The notes under the pieces were generated by a model. The model saw nothing but the letters and a program-made list of their open reading frames with translations, did not search any database and was not told where the DNA came from. The position numbers were made by a program, and so were the translations under genes. A DNA stretch of 64,000 nt from Oceanospirillum sanctuarii. Lineage in GTDB: Bacteria > Pseudomonadota > Gammaproteobacteria > Pseudomonadales > Halomonadaceae. This document shows, in pieces, positions 34,457-43,168 of the stretch. The stretch is from NCBI RefSeq assembly GCF_002150805.1, contig NZ_MTBA01000014.1, forward strand, positions 1 to 64,000. Direction: 5' to 3'. Position 1 is the stretch's first letter, and the number at the start of each line of letters is the position of its first letter.

Positions 34457-36301
34457 TTACCTGACTGTGTCAGGAAAAATAAGCTGTTGATTAATAATAC
34501 GCTCATTAATGGCTTCTGTGGTCAGAGGGCGGCTGAAAAAATAGCCCTGACCCAGATCACAGCCCAGTTCCCTTAGCGTATCGAGCTGAGACTGGGTTTC
34601 GATGCCTTCTGCTACGGTGATTTTGTCCAGCTCATGGCAGAGATTAATAATATTCTTCGCCAGAATCCGGTCGTGCTTGTTGGTATCGATATTCTGGATA
34701 AAGGCGCGATCCAGTTTTACCTTGGTAACCGGTAAACGCTGCAGGTAGCTGAGAGATGAGTAGCCGGTACCAAAGTCATCGAGTGAGAAATCGATGCCGT
34801 GGCGCAGAATCTCTTCCATGTTGTGAATTGCCCGGTCGATATCCTTCATCAGGCTGGTTTCTGTTACCTCAAGCTGAAGCTGTGAATGCGCCAGATCATT
34901 ATCGTAGATGGCGGACAGCACCAGACTGTTCAGGTTTTTCAGGCTCATCTGTTCGCTGGCAAGGTTAACGGCGACCGGCAGATGGGCATCTCCCATATAG
35001 GGTCGCCAGGTTCCTATCTGACGGCATACCGCCCTCAGCACCCACTCGCCCACAGGCAGTATCAGCCCTGTGTCTTCTGCGATGGGAATAAACTCTTCCG
35101 GTGATATCGGGCCTTCATCCACGTTCAGGCGCAGCAAAGCCTCCAGACTTTTCAGTTCACCGCTCTGAATATCAACAATGGGTTGGTACTCAACATGGAA
35201 GCGGTTTTCGCTCAGAGCGTGCTGCAGATGTTGCTCCACTTCAAAGCGGCGACTGGTTTCGCTGGAATACTCCTTGGAATAGTAATTGATGGTTTTTTCC
35301 CGTTTGCTGGAGGACTTGGCCTGTTCCAGTAAAGAGTCCGGTGTTGCGCCCGTGGTGGGGTAGTGACTGACCCCGAGTTTCAAAGGTACATGCAGTACAG
35401 CGCCATCAACCCGTATCTCCTGTTCGCAGAGTTCCAGAATACGTTTGGCCAGATTTTTATGGCTGTTGGAAGTGGATCGGCCATGGCTTTTTTCCACACT
35501 GAATACCGCGAGCTTCGCGCCTTCAAGGCGGGCAACTGTGGTGGAAATAGGCAGGCTGCCTCTGAGGCGAATGGCGGTGTAGAACATCACCTTATCTGCC
35601 CACTCTTTGCCCCGGGCGTGGTTCAGTTCCGCAAAGCGACAGAGGTGCACAACACAGACATTGATCTGGCTGCCATCGGAAACACTCATCAGAGCCTGAT
35701 CCAGACGATCAGTAAACAGGCTTTGATTTGGCAGGCCGGTTAGGGGGTCGTAGTAGGTGGAGTTAACGGCCTGATGTTTAACACTCAGCAGTTCGGCATG
35801 ATGCCGGATCTGGGTTTCCACCAGTTGTGCGAACAACAGGAGTTGCTGAATTTCGTTATCGGTAAAGCCCCGTGGGCGTCGGTCCATAACACAGCAGGTG
35901 CCTACAGGTTGGCCATTAGGACCTTTGATAGGAACACCAGCGTAGAAACGAATATAAGGATCATTTTTAACCAGAGGGTGGTTTTTGTACCTTTCGTCAG
36001 CGTGAGTATCCTGAATAACAAAGTAATTGGCCTGCAGGGTTGCCGCGCTGCAGAAGCTCTCCTCAATCGGCAGCTCCTGCTTATTCAGCCCGGTTTCCGA
36101 CTTAAACCACTGCCGGTTTTCATCAATAAAGGAGATCGCCGCGACCGGAGCGTTAAAGGACAGGGTCATCAGCGCAATCAGCTGATCGTACTGATCCTCC
36201 GGTTCGGTGCCGATAATCTCAAGTTCAGCGAGTTCCTTCAGGCGCGGTCTGTTATCGATCGCGGTATTCACTAGAGGGAAATCCTTTGGCTCTGCACTCA
36301 T
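34457..36301 (-). CDS. GAF-GGDEF(degenerate)-EAL cyclic-di-GMP phosphodiesterase
   Basis: This is a 614-aa cytosolic protein. A GAF domain fills about residues 20-170 (VAAISFIDENRQWFKSETGL). A GGDEF-like domain follows (about 180-330), but its active loop is replaced by LEGAKLAVFS, so it cannot make c-di-GMP and may bind GTP as a regulator. The EAL domain (about 345-605) keeps EALLRL and DDFGTGYSSLSYL, then KLDRAFIQNI, so phosphodiesterase activity is likely. It is the first gene of a unit with the CHASE-GGDEF protein. The 315-base region upstream carries no gene. Confidence 0.93.
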   Translation of the reverse strand: MSAEPKDFPLVNTAIDNRPRLKELAELEIIGTEPEDQYDQLIALMTLSFNAPVAAISFIDENRQWFKSETGLNKQELPIEESFCSAATLQANYFVIQDTHADERYKNHPLVKNDPYIRFYAGVPIKGPNGQPVGTCCVMDRRPRGFTDNEIQQLLLFAQLVETQIRHHAELLSVKHQAVNSTYYDPLTGLPNQSLFTDRLDQALMSVSDGSQINVCVVHLCRFAELNHARGKEWADKVMFYTAIRLRGSLPISTTVARLEGAKLAVFSVEKSHGRSTSNSHKNLAKRILELCEQEIRVDGAVLHVPLKLGVSHYPTTGATPDSLLEQAKSSSKREKTINYYSKEYSSETSRRFEVEQHLQHALSENRFHVEYQPIVDIQSGELKSLEALLRLNVDEGPISPEEFIPIAEDTGLILPVGEWVLRAVCRQIGTWRPYMGDAHLPVAVNLASEQMSLKNLNSLVLSAIYDNDLAHSQLQLEVTETSLMKDIDRAIHNMEEILRHGIDFSLDDFGTGYSSLSYLQRLPVTKVKLDRAFIQNIDTNKHDRILAKNIINLCHELDKITVAEGIETQSQLDTLRELGCDLGQGYFFSRPLTTEAINERIINQQLIFPDTVR

Positions 36302-36616
36302 CGCTTAAACCTCACCTCAAATGCTTTGGGCTAGTTGTGGCTTGTGGGCTTTATTCAGCCAGCCTGATTTTGGCTCTTTAATCTTAAAGCAGCGAAGTCT
36401 GTCTATCAGCGTAGCTGCTTTTGAGTCATAAATTCCCTGCGACTTTGTCCTGCGTTATCAAGGTTTAATACAATATTAAAAAAGTATCTTTATTGCACTT
36501 AAAAAGTGCATTTCTTCTCTCGTCTATGGACGCGACCTGGCAAGCTGCTTAAGTGTGCAAGAGGCATTTAAGACTCTTTTGGCAGCAGGTGTTTTCAGGA
36601 TGTTATTGAGGGCTTG
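36302..36616. other. Intergenic region between the EAL and Lrp genes
   Basis: These 315 bases hold no gene. The left part is the expected promoter of the GAF-GGDEF-EAL gene. The stretch near 36465-36520 is AT-rich with repeated AAAAAGT-like motifs. No terminator is evident. Confidence 0.55.
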
Positions 36617-37075
36617 TTAAGAACTAAGCGGCAGCTGAGTGGTGTATTTGATCTCTTCCATCGCAAAGCTTGAGCTGACATCGCTAAGACCCTCAACGCC
36701 GGATATCAGCTTTTTATAAAAGCGATCAAAGGCTGCAATATCTTTTGCCACCACTCTGAGCAGGTAATCCCACTCTCCGGCCATTCGGTAGCACTCCATC
36801 ACTTCATCAAAGGCAGTGACCCGTTCGGCAAAACTTTTCAGCCAGGCATCATCGTGGCGCTGGGTTTTCAGATGAACAAAAACAGAAACCCCCAGATCAA
36901 CCTGGGCAGGTTCCAGCAAAGCCACCCGCTGGCGAATAATGCCTTTTTCTTCCAGTTTGCGGATGCGTTTCCAGCAAGGTGTTACAGAGAGATTAACCGC
37001 ATCGGCAATCTGCTGAACCGGTGTGGTGCAATCCTGTTGAAGAATTTTAAGTATGGTTTGGTCTGTTTTATCCAT
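36617..37075 (-). CDS. Lrp/AsnC-family transcriptional regulator
   Basis: This is a 152-aa regulator. It opens with the Lrp-type winged helix-turn-helix (MDKTDQTILKILQQD, recognition helix in LSVTPCWKRIRKLEEKGII) and ends in the RAM ligand domain (about 70-150, FDEVMECYRMAGEWDYLLRVV). Lrp-family proteins sense amino acids as octamers. It is divergent from a cysteine-synthase-fold gene, as in DecR-type pairs where the regulator answers to cysteine. It probably controls that neighbour through the palindrome at 37103-37117. Confidence 0.93.
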   Translation of the reverse strand: MDKTDQTILKILQQDCTTPVQQIADAVNLSVTPCWKRIRKLEEKGIIRQRVALLEPAQVDLGVSVFVHLKTQRHDDAWLKSFAERVTAFDEVMECYRMAGEWDYLLRVVAKDIAAFDRFYKKLISGVEGLSDVSSSFAMEEIKYTTQLPLSS

Positions 37076-37102
37076 TTAGATTTATCTTTATTGGTTACGC
37101 TG

Positions 37103-37117
37103 GAGAAAAATTTTCTC
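37103..37117. promoter_or_regulatory. Palindromic operator candidate between the Lrp gene and its target
   Basis: GAGAAAAATTTTCTC is a perfect inverted repeat around a central A. It lies in the divergent promoter region, and a related half (AAATTTTTTCTCCC) recurs near 37148-37161. AT-rich repeated sites like these suit Lrp-family binding. Confidence 0.5.
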
Positions 37118-37244
37118 TTTCGGTGCTGTTTCTCTCAGCATATAGCAAATTTTTTCTCCCGGTCTCTTTTTATAATTTTTCCGTCAGCTTTCCAGCGGGT
37201 TTACACCTTATTTCAATCAATAAAGATAACAACGGAGCAATATC

Positions 37245-38264
37245 ATGAGAGCCTGGGTCAGCCAATCTATTGCCAGAATTAATGCCGATTTTCAGCGTTC
37301 AGCAGATACCCATCTGATTAAACTCGATCTGCCGGATTTCGCTGGTGGCCAGCTTGATGGTGTCGATCTTTATCTGAAAGATGAGAGTACGCATCCCACA
37401 GGCAGTCTTAAACACCGGCTGGCGCGTTCTCTGTTTCTATACGCACTCTGCAACGGCAAGATCACCGAAGGTACACCTGTGATTGAAGCATCATCCGGCA
37501 GCACCGCAGTTTCCGAGGCTTATTTTGCCCGCATGATCGGCGTGCCTTTTATTGCTGTGATGCCTCAAAGCACCGCGAAACGTAAGGTTGAGCTGATTGA
37601 GCAGTACGGTGGCCGATGTCATTTTGTTGAATCTGCCACTGAGATGCATAACGCAGCCGTCGCGCTGGCTAAAGAGTTGGACGGATATTTTATGGATCAG
37701 TTTGCCAACGCTGAGCGAGCGACGGACTGGCGGGGGAATAACAATATTGCTGAAAGCATTTTCAGTCAGATGGCCTGTGAGCGTTATCCGGTTCCCCGTC
37801 ATATTGTGATGAGTGCAGGAACCGGCGGTACTTCTGCGACCATAGGGCGTTATATCCGCTATAAAGGGCTGGATACCGAGCTGACCGTGGTAGACCCGGA
37901 ACATTCCGTTTTTTATGACGCTTACCAGAACAATAATCGTCAGCTGACCGCCAACAGAAACAGCCGTATTGAAGGCATCGGGCGACCTCTGGTTGAGGAT
38001 TCCTTCCAGCCGGATGTGATCGATCAGATGCTGAAAGTGCCGGATCTGGCCAGTGTTACCACCATGCTCTGGTTATATGACACAACCGGGCGCAAAGCGG
38101 GACCTTCCACGGGAACGAATCTCTGGGGTGCTCTGCATCTGGCACGGCAGATGATCGCACGGGGGGAGAAAGGCTCTGTAGTAACCCTGATGTGTGACAG
38201 TGGCGAGCGCTATCCGGATACCTATTACAACCCTGAGTGGGTGCGTGAGCATATCGGCCGTTAG
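37245..38264 (+). CDS. PLP-dependent enzyme of the cysteine synthase fold (probable cysteine desulfhydrase)
   Basis: This is a 339-aa fold-type II PLP enzyme. The PLP Lys is K56 in PTGSLKHR, and the substrate loop is EASSGSTAVSEAYFA. The phosphate-binding AGTGGTSATIGRYI follows at about residue 187. The long C-terminus with GERYPDTYYN separates it from CysK and resembles the group that degrades L-cysteine to sulfide, pyruvate and ammonia. That the neighbour is an Lrp-type regulator supports a cysteine-detoxifying or sensing role; synthesis is not excluded. The ATG at 37245 has GGAG upstream. Confidence 0.85.
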   Translation: MRAWVSQSIARINADFQRSADTHLIKLDLPDFAGGQLDGVDLYLKDESTHPTGSLKHRLARSLFLYALCNGKITEGTPVIEASSGSTAVSEAYFARMIGVPFIAVMPQSTAKRKVELIEQYGGRCHFVESATEMHNAAVALAKELDGYFMDQFANAERATDWRGNNNIAESIFSQMACERYPVPRHIVMSAGTGGTSATIGRYIRYKGLDTELTVVDPEHSVFYDAYQNNNRQLTANRNSRIEGIGRPLVEDSFQPDVIDQMLKVPDLASVTTMLWLYDTTGRKAGPSTGTNLWGALHLARQMIARGEKGSVVTLMCDSGERYPDTYYNPEWVREHIGR

Positions 38265-38272
38265 GAAATATC

Positions 38273-38370
38273 GTTTGATAAGGGGATACGGAAGAAGGAA
38301 TTAGACAAGGGAAGGCGAGGGAATAAGGAAAGACAAGGCATAAGAAAAGTGGACAGGGAAAGATTCAGGC
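38273..38370 (+). other. Purine-rich intergenic stretch
   Basis: Between the PLP-enzyme and PhoD-like genes lies a stretch where only about one base in six or seven is a pyrimidine on the plus strand. AGACAAGG occurs twice (38303-38310 and 38331-38338). No gene or hairpin is visible. Confidence 0.5.
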
Positions 38371-38531
38371 AACTTTAATCGCGGTTTGTTATCTGAGAGT
38401 TATCAGACTGTTAGCGAACACTGTTCTCAAGCGGAACGATCCTATACCGTAATCGTATGAGGTTTGAGCCGTTACAGGTTTTAAAACAATAGCTATCAAA
38501 TCGACAAGCGCTCAATAAGGAATAACTGCCC

Positions 38532-40544
38532 ATGACTGAACGCGAGCCCAGCCCGAAGCTTTCTACCCCGGATATGGCGAACACCAGTAATGGACTGCCA
38601 TTAGTGTTAGCGGGACCTGTGCTGCGCCGTTGTACCTCCGAGACGTTAACCTTCTGGTTGGCGACCTCTCAGCCCGTTGCCGGGCAGGTCAAGCTGATGC
38701 CTGATTCCTGTGATGCACTCACCATTACGGCGGAACAATGGCGAAGGGGTTGTCGGCAGATTCAGGCAGCGGAGCATCTCTGGTTTCAGATGGCAGAGAT
38801 CAAACTCCATAACCCGTTACCCAAGGATTGCTGGATCGGCTATGAGCTGAGTTTTGCCCCTTTATCTGCTCCTGAACAAGCTCTTGATGGTGTGGCTGAC
38901 AATGACTTTATCAGCTGGCGACAGTGGGCACCTGATCTGGCTTATCCGGGAAAAGAGACTCCGGGTTTTGTACTGAAAAGTCGCCTGAACAAGCTGCTGC
39001 ATGGCTCCTGCCGCAAACCGCACCATGAAAGTGGTGATGGCCTCTGGCGAGCGGATGATGAACTGGCAGCCAGCGACCCGATGGAATGGCCAGCCCTGCT
39101 GATTATGAGTGGCGATCAGATCTATGCGGATGACGTTGCCGCTCCTTTTCTGGCCTCTATCCATCAATTTACTAATCAGTTGGGCTTTCCCGATGAATCC
39201 CTGCCTTGCTCAGATGTCAGCTCATCTCATCAGCTGCATACAGATCAGCCGCATTACTATCAGCGGGAAGCACTACTACCGGATACCGAAGGCGGGCAGG
39301 CGGTAACAGATCTGGTCTTTGGTGGCGCGCGAAAGCCGGTTTTTACTTCCGACAACGCTCATAACCATCTGATTACCTTAGCAGAAGTGCTCTCTATGTA
39401 TCTGCTGGTCTGGTCGCCAGCGGGTTGGCAGAATTTGGCTGTGCCCGGCGTAACGGATCTGCCGCAAACCCTGTCACCGGATCAGGCGGAGCGTTACCTG
39501 AAAGAGAACCGTGAGCTTGAGCACTTTGTCAGCGGTTTATCTAAAGTTCGCCGCCTGATGGCACACTTGCCGGTGGCGATGATCTTTGATGATCACGATA
39601 TAACCGACGACTGGAACCTGACCGCCGCCTGGGAGCAAACCGCCTACGGCCATGATTTCTCCCGCCGGATTATCGGCAATACTCTGATCGGCTATCTCTT
39701 GTGTCAGGGCTGGGGCAATGCGCCGGAGCAACTGCCGGAAAAACTGATACAGCTGACAGAAACCTGTCTGGCAGCCCCCGGTAGTGCCCCGCATAATCAG
39801 CTGATTGAAGAGCTGATCCGCTTTCCCAACTGGCATTATCAATGGGATACCCAGCCGGTACTGCTGGTACTGGATACCCGAACCCATCGCTGGCGCTCAG
39901 AACGCTCGCTGGATCTGCCATCGGGTCTGATGGACTGGGAAGCGCTAACGGATCTGCAACAAAGCCTGATCGGCCATGATGCGGTGGTGATGGTGTCACC
40001 GGCACCTGTCTTTGGGGTCAAACTGATCGAGGTGATCCAGCGTATCTTCACCTGGTTTGGCAACCCCCTTATGGTGGATGCCGAAAACTGGATGGCGCAC
40101 AAAGGTGCCGCCTACGCGCTGATGAATCTCTTCCGTCACCCTAAAACCCCGAAGAACTTTGTGATTCTCTCCGGCGACGTGCATTACTCCTTTGTTTATG
40201 ACATTGAGTTACGGGGGCGAGAGCGTGGGCCGGATATCTGGCAGATCACCAGTAGTGGCTTTAAAAATGAGTTTCCGGCCACGCTGTTGACGGTTTTTGA
40301 TCGCCTGAATCGATGGCTCTATTCACCTCGATCTCCTTTGAACTGGTTTACCAAGCGGCGGAAAATGCGGGTTATTCCTAGAAAGCCGAAAACTGCTGAT
40401 CCCGGTGAGCGCCTTGCCAATGGCGCTGGCATAGGTTTAGTGGAACTTAATGATGACGGCGCACCGATTCGGGTGGAACAGCTCTGTGCCGATGGCCGAA
40501 CCGTAGGCTTTAAACTGCAGCACGATGAGGCCCGCTGGGAGTAG
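38532..40544 (+). CDS. PhoD-like metallophosphatase-fold protein
   Basis: This is a 670-aa protein with the PhoD/alkaline phosphatase D type of metal-dependent phosphatase core. Metal-site motifs are visible: HGSCRKPHH, MSGDQIYADD, FDDHDITDDW, and near the end LSGDVHYSFV. There is no signal peptide, so unlike secreted PhoD it is probably cytosolic. The first 120 residues resemble a beta-rich N-terminal domain. The substrate is unknown; phosphodiesters are typical of the superfamily. It starts after the purine-rich stretch and is followed, about 95 bases later, by an HD-domain gene on the same strand. Confidence 0.85.
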   Translation: MTEREPSPKLSTPDMANTSNGLPLVLAGPVLRRCTSETLTFWLATSQPVAGQVKLMPDSCDALTITAEQWRRGCRQIQAAEHLWFQMAEIKLHNPLPKDCWIGYELSFAPLSAPEQALDGVADNDFISWRQWAPDLAYPGKETPGFVLKSRLNKLLHGSCRKPHHESGDGLWRADDELAASDPMEWPALLIMSGDQIYADDVAAPFLASIHQFTNQLGFPDESLPCSDVSSSHQLHTDQPHYYQREALLPDTEGGQAVTDLVFGGARKPVFTSDNAHNHLITLAEVLSMYLLVWSPAGWQNLAVPGVTDLPQTLSPDQAERYLKENRELEHFVSGLSKVRRLMAHLPVAMIFDDHDITDDWNLTAAWEQTAYGHDFSRRIIGNTLIGYLLCQGWGNAPEQLPEKLIQLTETCLAAPGSAPHNQLIEELIRFPNWHYQWDTQPVLLVLDTRTHRWRSERSLDLPSGLMDWEALTDLQQSLIGHDAVVMVSPAPVFGVKLIEVIQRIFTWFGNPLMVDAENWMAHKGAAYALMNLFRHPKTPKNFVILSGDVHYSFVYDIELRGRERGPDIWQITSSGFKNEFPATLLTVFDRLNRWLYSPRSPLNWFTKRRKMRVIPRKPKTADPGERLANGAGIGLVELNDDGAPIRVEQLCADGRTVGFKLQHDEARWE

Positions 40545-40638
40545 CTTTAATTTCCCCGCGGGGGGATAGTCAGCCCTGCTGAAATCGCATATAACAGAGG
40601 TATTAACAGACTTTTTTGCTTTGATCCGGAGTGTCTCT

Positions 40639-41301
40639 ATGGAACGCTTTAATTTCTCCCGCTGGAAACTGCTGATGCAGCAATGGGGGCTGGCTGAACA
40701 TGGCCCACTGTTTGAGATGCTGCAGGATGCTTATCGCAAAGAGGGGCGTTATTACCACACCGAATACCATGTGGATGCCTGTCTGAAACATCTGGACCGT
40801 TTTCGCGCTGAACTGCAATATCCGGATGAGGTTGAGCTGGCGCTCTGGTTTCACGATGCCGTGTACGACCCTTTCCGGCAGGATAATGAGCTGAAAAGTG
40901 CCCGATGGGCGCAGGCATTTCTGCAAAGCCAAAATGCCGATGCCAATAAAACCGAGCGGGTTTATCAGCTGATTATGGCGACCTGTCACGGGGCTTTACC
41001 TGACACTGATCTTCAAGCGGCCTCCCATCCTGATCAAAACTGGATGCTGGATATCGATCTGGCGATTTTGGGTGCGCCCTTTGATGGTTATCGCGCCTAC
41101 GAACAAGCTATTCGCAACGAATATCGTGAAGTGCCTCTGGCTATCTACTGCCAGAAACGGGCTGAGCTTCTGAAGGGCTTCCTGCAGGAAGCCTCTCTTT
41201 ACCAAACAGAAGTATTCCGCATCGAGCGTGAACAGCAGGCGAGGGATAATCTGAGTTGGGCTATTGAGAGTCTGGTTCAGGGGGCAATCCCCGGGGCATA
41301 A
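40639..41301 (+). CDS. HD-domain phosphohydrolase-like protein
   Basis: This is a 220-aa helical protein with HD-superfamily metal ligands: YHTEYHV, LALWFHDAVYDP and the later ATCHG, followed by DLAILG. Related bacterial proteins are often labelled NMDAR2C subunit by error. They are expected to hydrolyse phosphate esters or nucleotides, but the substrate is unknown. I choose the ATG at 40639 because GGAG lies before it; a TTG at 40621 would add six residues. It is downstream of the PhoD-like gene on the same strand, so both may form a unit of phosphohydrolases. Confidence 0.86.
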   Translation: MERFNFSRWKLLMQQWGLAEHGPLFEMLQDAYRKEGRYYHTEYHVDACLKHLDRFRAELQYPDEVELALWFHDAVYDPFRQDNELKSARWAQAFLQSQNADANKTERVYQLIMATCHGALPDTDLQAASHPDQNWMLDIDLAILGAPFDGYRAYEQAIRNEYREVPLAIYCQKRAELLKGFLQEASLYQTEVFRIEREQQARDNLSWAIESLVQGAIPGA

Positions 41302-41445
41302 ACAGCGTCTTCTCACGGGTTATTTTCCGTGTTTAGGCTCAAGATCCACGGAGTTTTGACCAATCGCATTGTTTTAAACCGCATAAATCAAGAGGATATC
41401 CCACCTGCCGGTTTCGGTAGGCTGACACTCAGATCCTAAACTCTT

Positions 41446-41934
41446 GTGAATACGACGGCGGTTGCTATGACTTCCTCAAAAGATGCTGCAAAAACCACTT
41501 TGAGAACACTTAAGGCGGGCGAGATCGCGCCGGGTATGCGTTTGCAGTATTACGAACACGCTGCGATGGATCGGGCACACCATAAATTTACCGCCCTGTT
41601 GGGGGCTTTGCCGCTGGTGGATGAACGGGCTTTTGGCAATCTGCTGGAACAGATCTATCAGGAAGCAAAAGAGCATTTCGAACAGGAAGAACGCTTTATG
41701 CTGGCAACGGAATTTGATCAGTATGCGGGTCATAAAGCTCAGCATGATGCCTTACTGGACGTATTGAATGCCCATCGGGCCAACCTGAAAGCCGGTGAGC
41801 AACCGAACGCGGTTGAGCTTCAGCTGGAGATCTGCCGCTGGCAGGATCAGCATCAGCAGGATTGGGATTACCCGCTGGCGGATTTCCTCCGTTGCCGTGC
41901 CAGCTGGATGAACAGTGAATCCAAGGTGATCTGA
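41446..41934 (+). CDS. Bacteriohemerythrin-type di-iron protein
   Basis: This is a 162-aa four-helix protein with the hemerythrin ligand set: His in DRAHHKF, HFEQEERF (H and E), HKAQH, and HQQDWD (H and D). It probably binds O2, or stores or senses it, in the cytoplasm. The first 30 residues are a flexible lead. Two starts are possible, GTG 41446 and ATG 41467; neither has a clear ribosome site, so the true start is open. A terminator follows at 41942-41976. Confidence 0.9.
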   Translation: MNTTAVAMTSSKDAAKTTLRTLKAGEIAPGMRLQYYEHAAMDRAHHKFTALLGALPLVDERAFGNLLEQIYQEAKEHFEQEERFMLATEFDQYAGHKAQHDALLDVLNAHRANLKAGEQPNAVELQLEICRWQDQHQQDWDYPLADFLRCRASWMNSESKVI

Positions 41935-41941
41935 TTCAAAG

Positions 41942-41976
41942 AAAAACCTCAGTGCGCTAACACTGAGGTTTTTTTA
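41942..41976. terminator. Terminator after the hemerythrin gene
   Basis: AAAAACCTCAGTG and CACTGAGGTTTTTTT form an 11-13 bp stem with a six-base loop and T runs on both strands. It also serves the convergent LysR gene. Confidence 0.93.
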
Positions 41977-42021
41977 TGCCTGTTAGTTGTCTTTTCAGTC
42001 TGGGGCCCAGCCAATCTGCTT

Positions 42022-42948
42022 TTAGCCATTCAGCAGGCGATCCCCAAAGTGCTGCACCTGTTCCTGCAGCCAGACCCGGCCAGGTTCCTTGGCAAAGAGC
42101 GGGTGATAAATCTGCGTCATCTGCACACTTGGCAGCCCTTCCGGCGGTTCGGCCAGAGCTACCGGAAAGAGTTCACTGAAGAGTAATCCCATCTGATAGG
42201 GTAGGGTCATAATCGCCTGAGTCTGGGCGACAATTTTTGCAGCCGCCATATAGTTTACGGTTCGGGCGATACTGCGACGGCCGAGTTTAGACTCTGCCAG
42301 CCAATGGTCGATAGCATTAGCGTTGCTGCCCGCCAGATCTGAAAACACGATGTGGGGGCGCTGAATATAATCCTTCAGATCCAGCTGTTCCGGCAGGTCA
42401 GGATTGCTCTGGGCTAACAAACAAATCTGCTGCTCGCTGATCCAGTTTTCCACCACCAGATGCGCAGGAACCTGCTCATTCGCATCCATGCCGACCACCA
42501 GATCCACCTCACCGGTTTCCAGGTCAGAAAGAAAAGCATCTTCGTCGATCATGCGGGCTTCTACGGAAATATTGGGGGCAATATTCTGAAAGTGGCTGAT
42601 CATGTCGGGAAAGACAACCGCCTCGAAATAGTCGGTACAGGCGATCACAAAAGCCCGCTCACTGTCGGCGGGATTAAAGTGTTCCGGTGGGCTGAGGCTA
42701 CGTTCAATCTGCCTTAGGGCGTTGCGTACTTCCGGTAGCAGTTCCAGTGCCCTTGGGGTTGGTTGCAGGCCGTTTTCGGTGCGGATCAGCAGGGGGTCAT
42801 CCAGCTGTTCCCGCAGTCGGTTCAGGGCGTGACTCATGGCGGACTGGCTGAGAAAAACCTTTTCTGCCGCACGACTGACATGACGTTCGGTCAGCAGGGC
42901 TTCAAAAAGCACCAGTAAATTCAGGTCAAACTGACGCAATGATTTCAT
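42022..42948 (-). CDS. LysR-family transcriptional regulator
   Basis: This is a 308-aa LysR regulator. It opens with the winged helix-turn-helix (KSLRQFDLNLLVLFEALLTERHVSRAAEKVFLSQSAMSHALNRLREQL in spirit) and continues with the two-lobe effector-binding domain from about residue 90. It is divergent from the agmatinase gene, with a 220-base shared promoter region, so it most likely controls speB. Agmatine or a polyamine could be the effector; that is inference. The ATG at 42948 has GAGGGC upstream; the longer TTG reading at 42963 is less likely. Confidence 0.9.
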   Translation of the reverse strand: MKSLRQFDLNLLVLFEALLTERHVSRAAEKVFLSQSAMSHALNRLREQLDDPLLIRTENGLQPTPRALELLPEVRNALRQIERSLSPPEHFNPADSERAFVIACTDYFEAVVFPDMISHFQNIAPNISVEARMIDEDAFLSDLETGEVDLVVGMDANEQVPAHLVVENWISEQQICLLAQSNPDLPEQLDLKDYIQRPHIVFSDLAGSNANAIDHWLAESKLGRRSIARTVNYMAAAKIVAQTQAIMTLPYQMGLLFSELFPVALAEPPEGLPSVQMTQIYHPLFAKEPGRVWLQEQVQHFGDRLLNG

Positions 42949-42993
42949 CAAAACAGCCCTCAACGCCTTATCTTTTCTTAATTATTAATTTGG

Positions 42994-43018
42994 TGCATAT
43001 CGATATTATAACTATGCG
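42994..43018. promoter_or_regulatory. Inverted-repeat candidate for the LysR regulator
   Basis: TGCATA at 42994-42999 and TATGCG at 43013-43018 form an interrupted inverted repeat in the divergent LysR-speB promoter region. The size and T...A spacing fit LysR-type operators only loosely. Confidence 0.4.
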
Positions 43019-43168
43019 TTTCACTAATGTTTTCTGCAAGCCTAATCTTTAAAAAAGCCAACGAGGTGAGCCAAAAGGGCCGCACCGAAGAAAGTAAATT
43101 GGCAATTAACAACCCATTAAAAACGCTACAACAAGAAAACGTAGAAGTTGAATTTAGGAGAGTTACCC

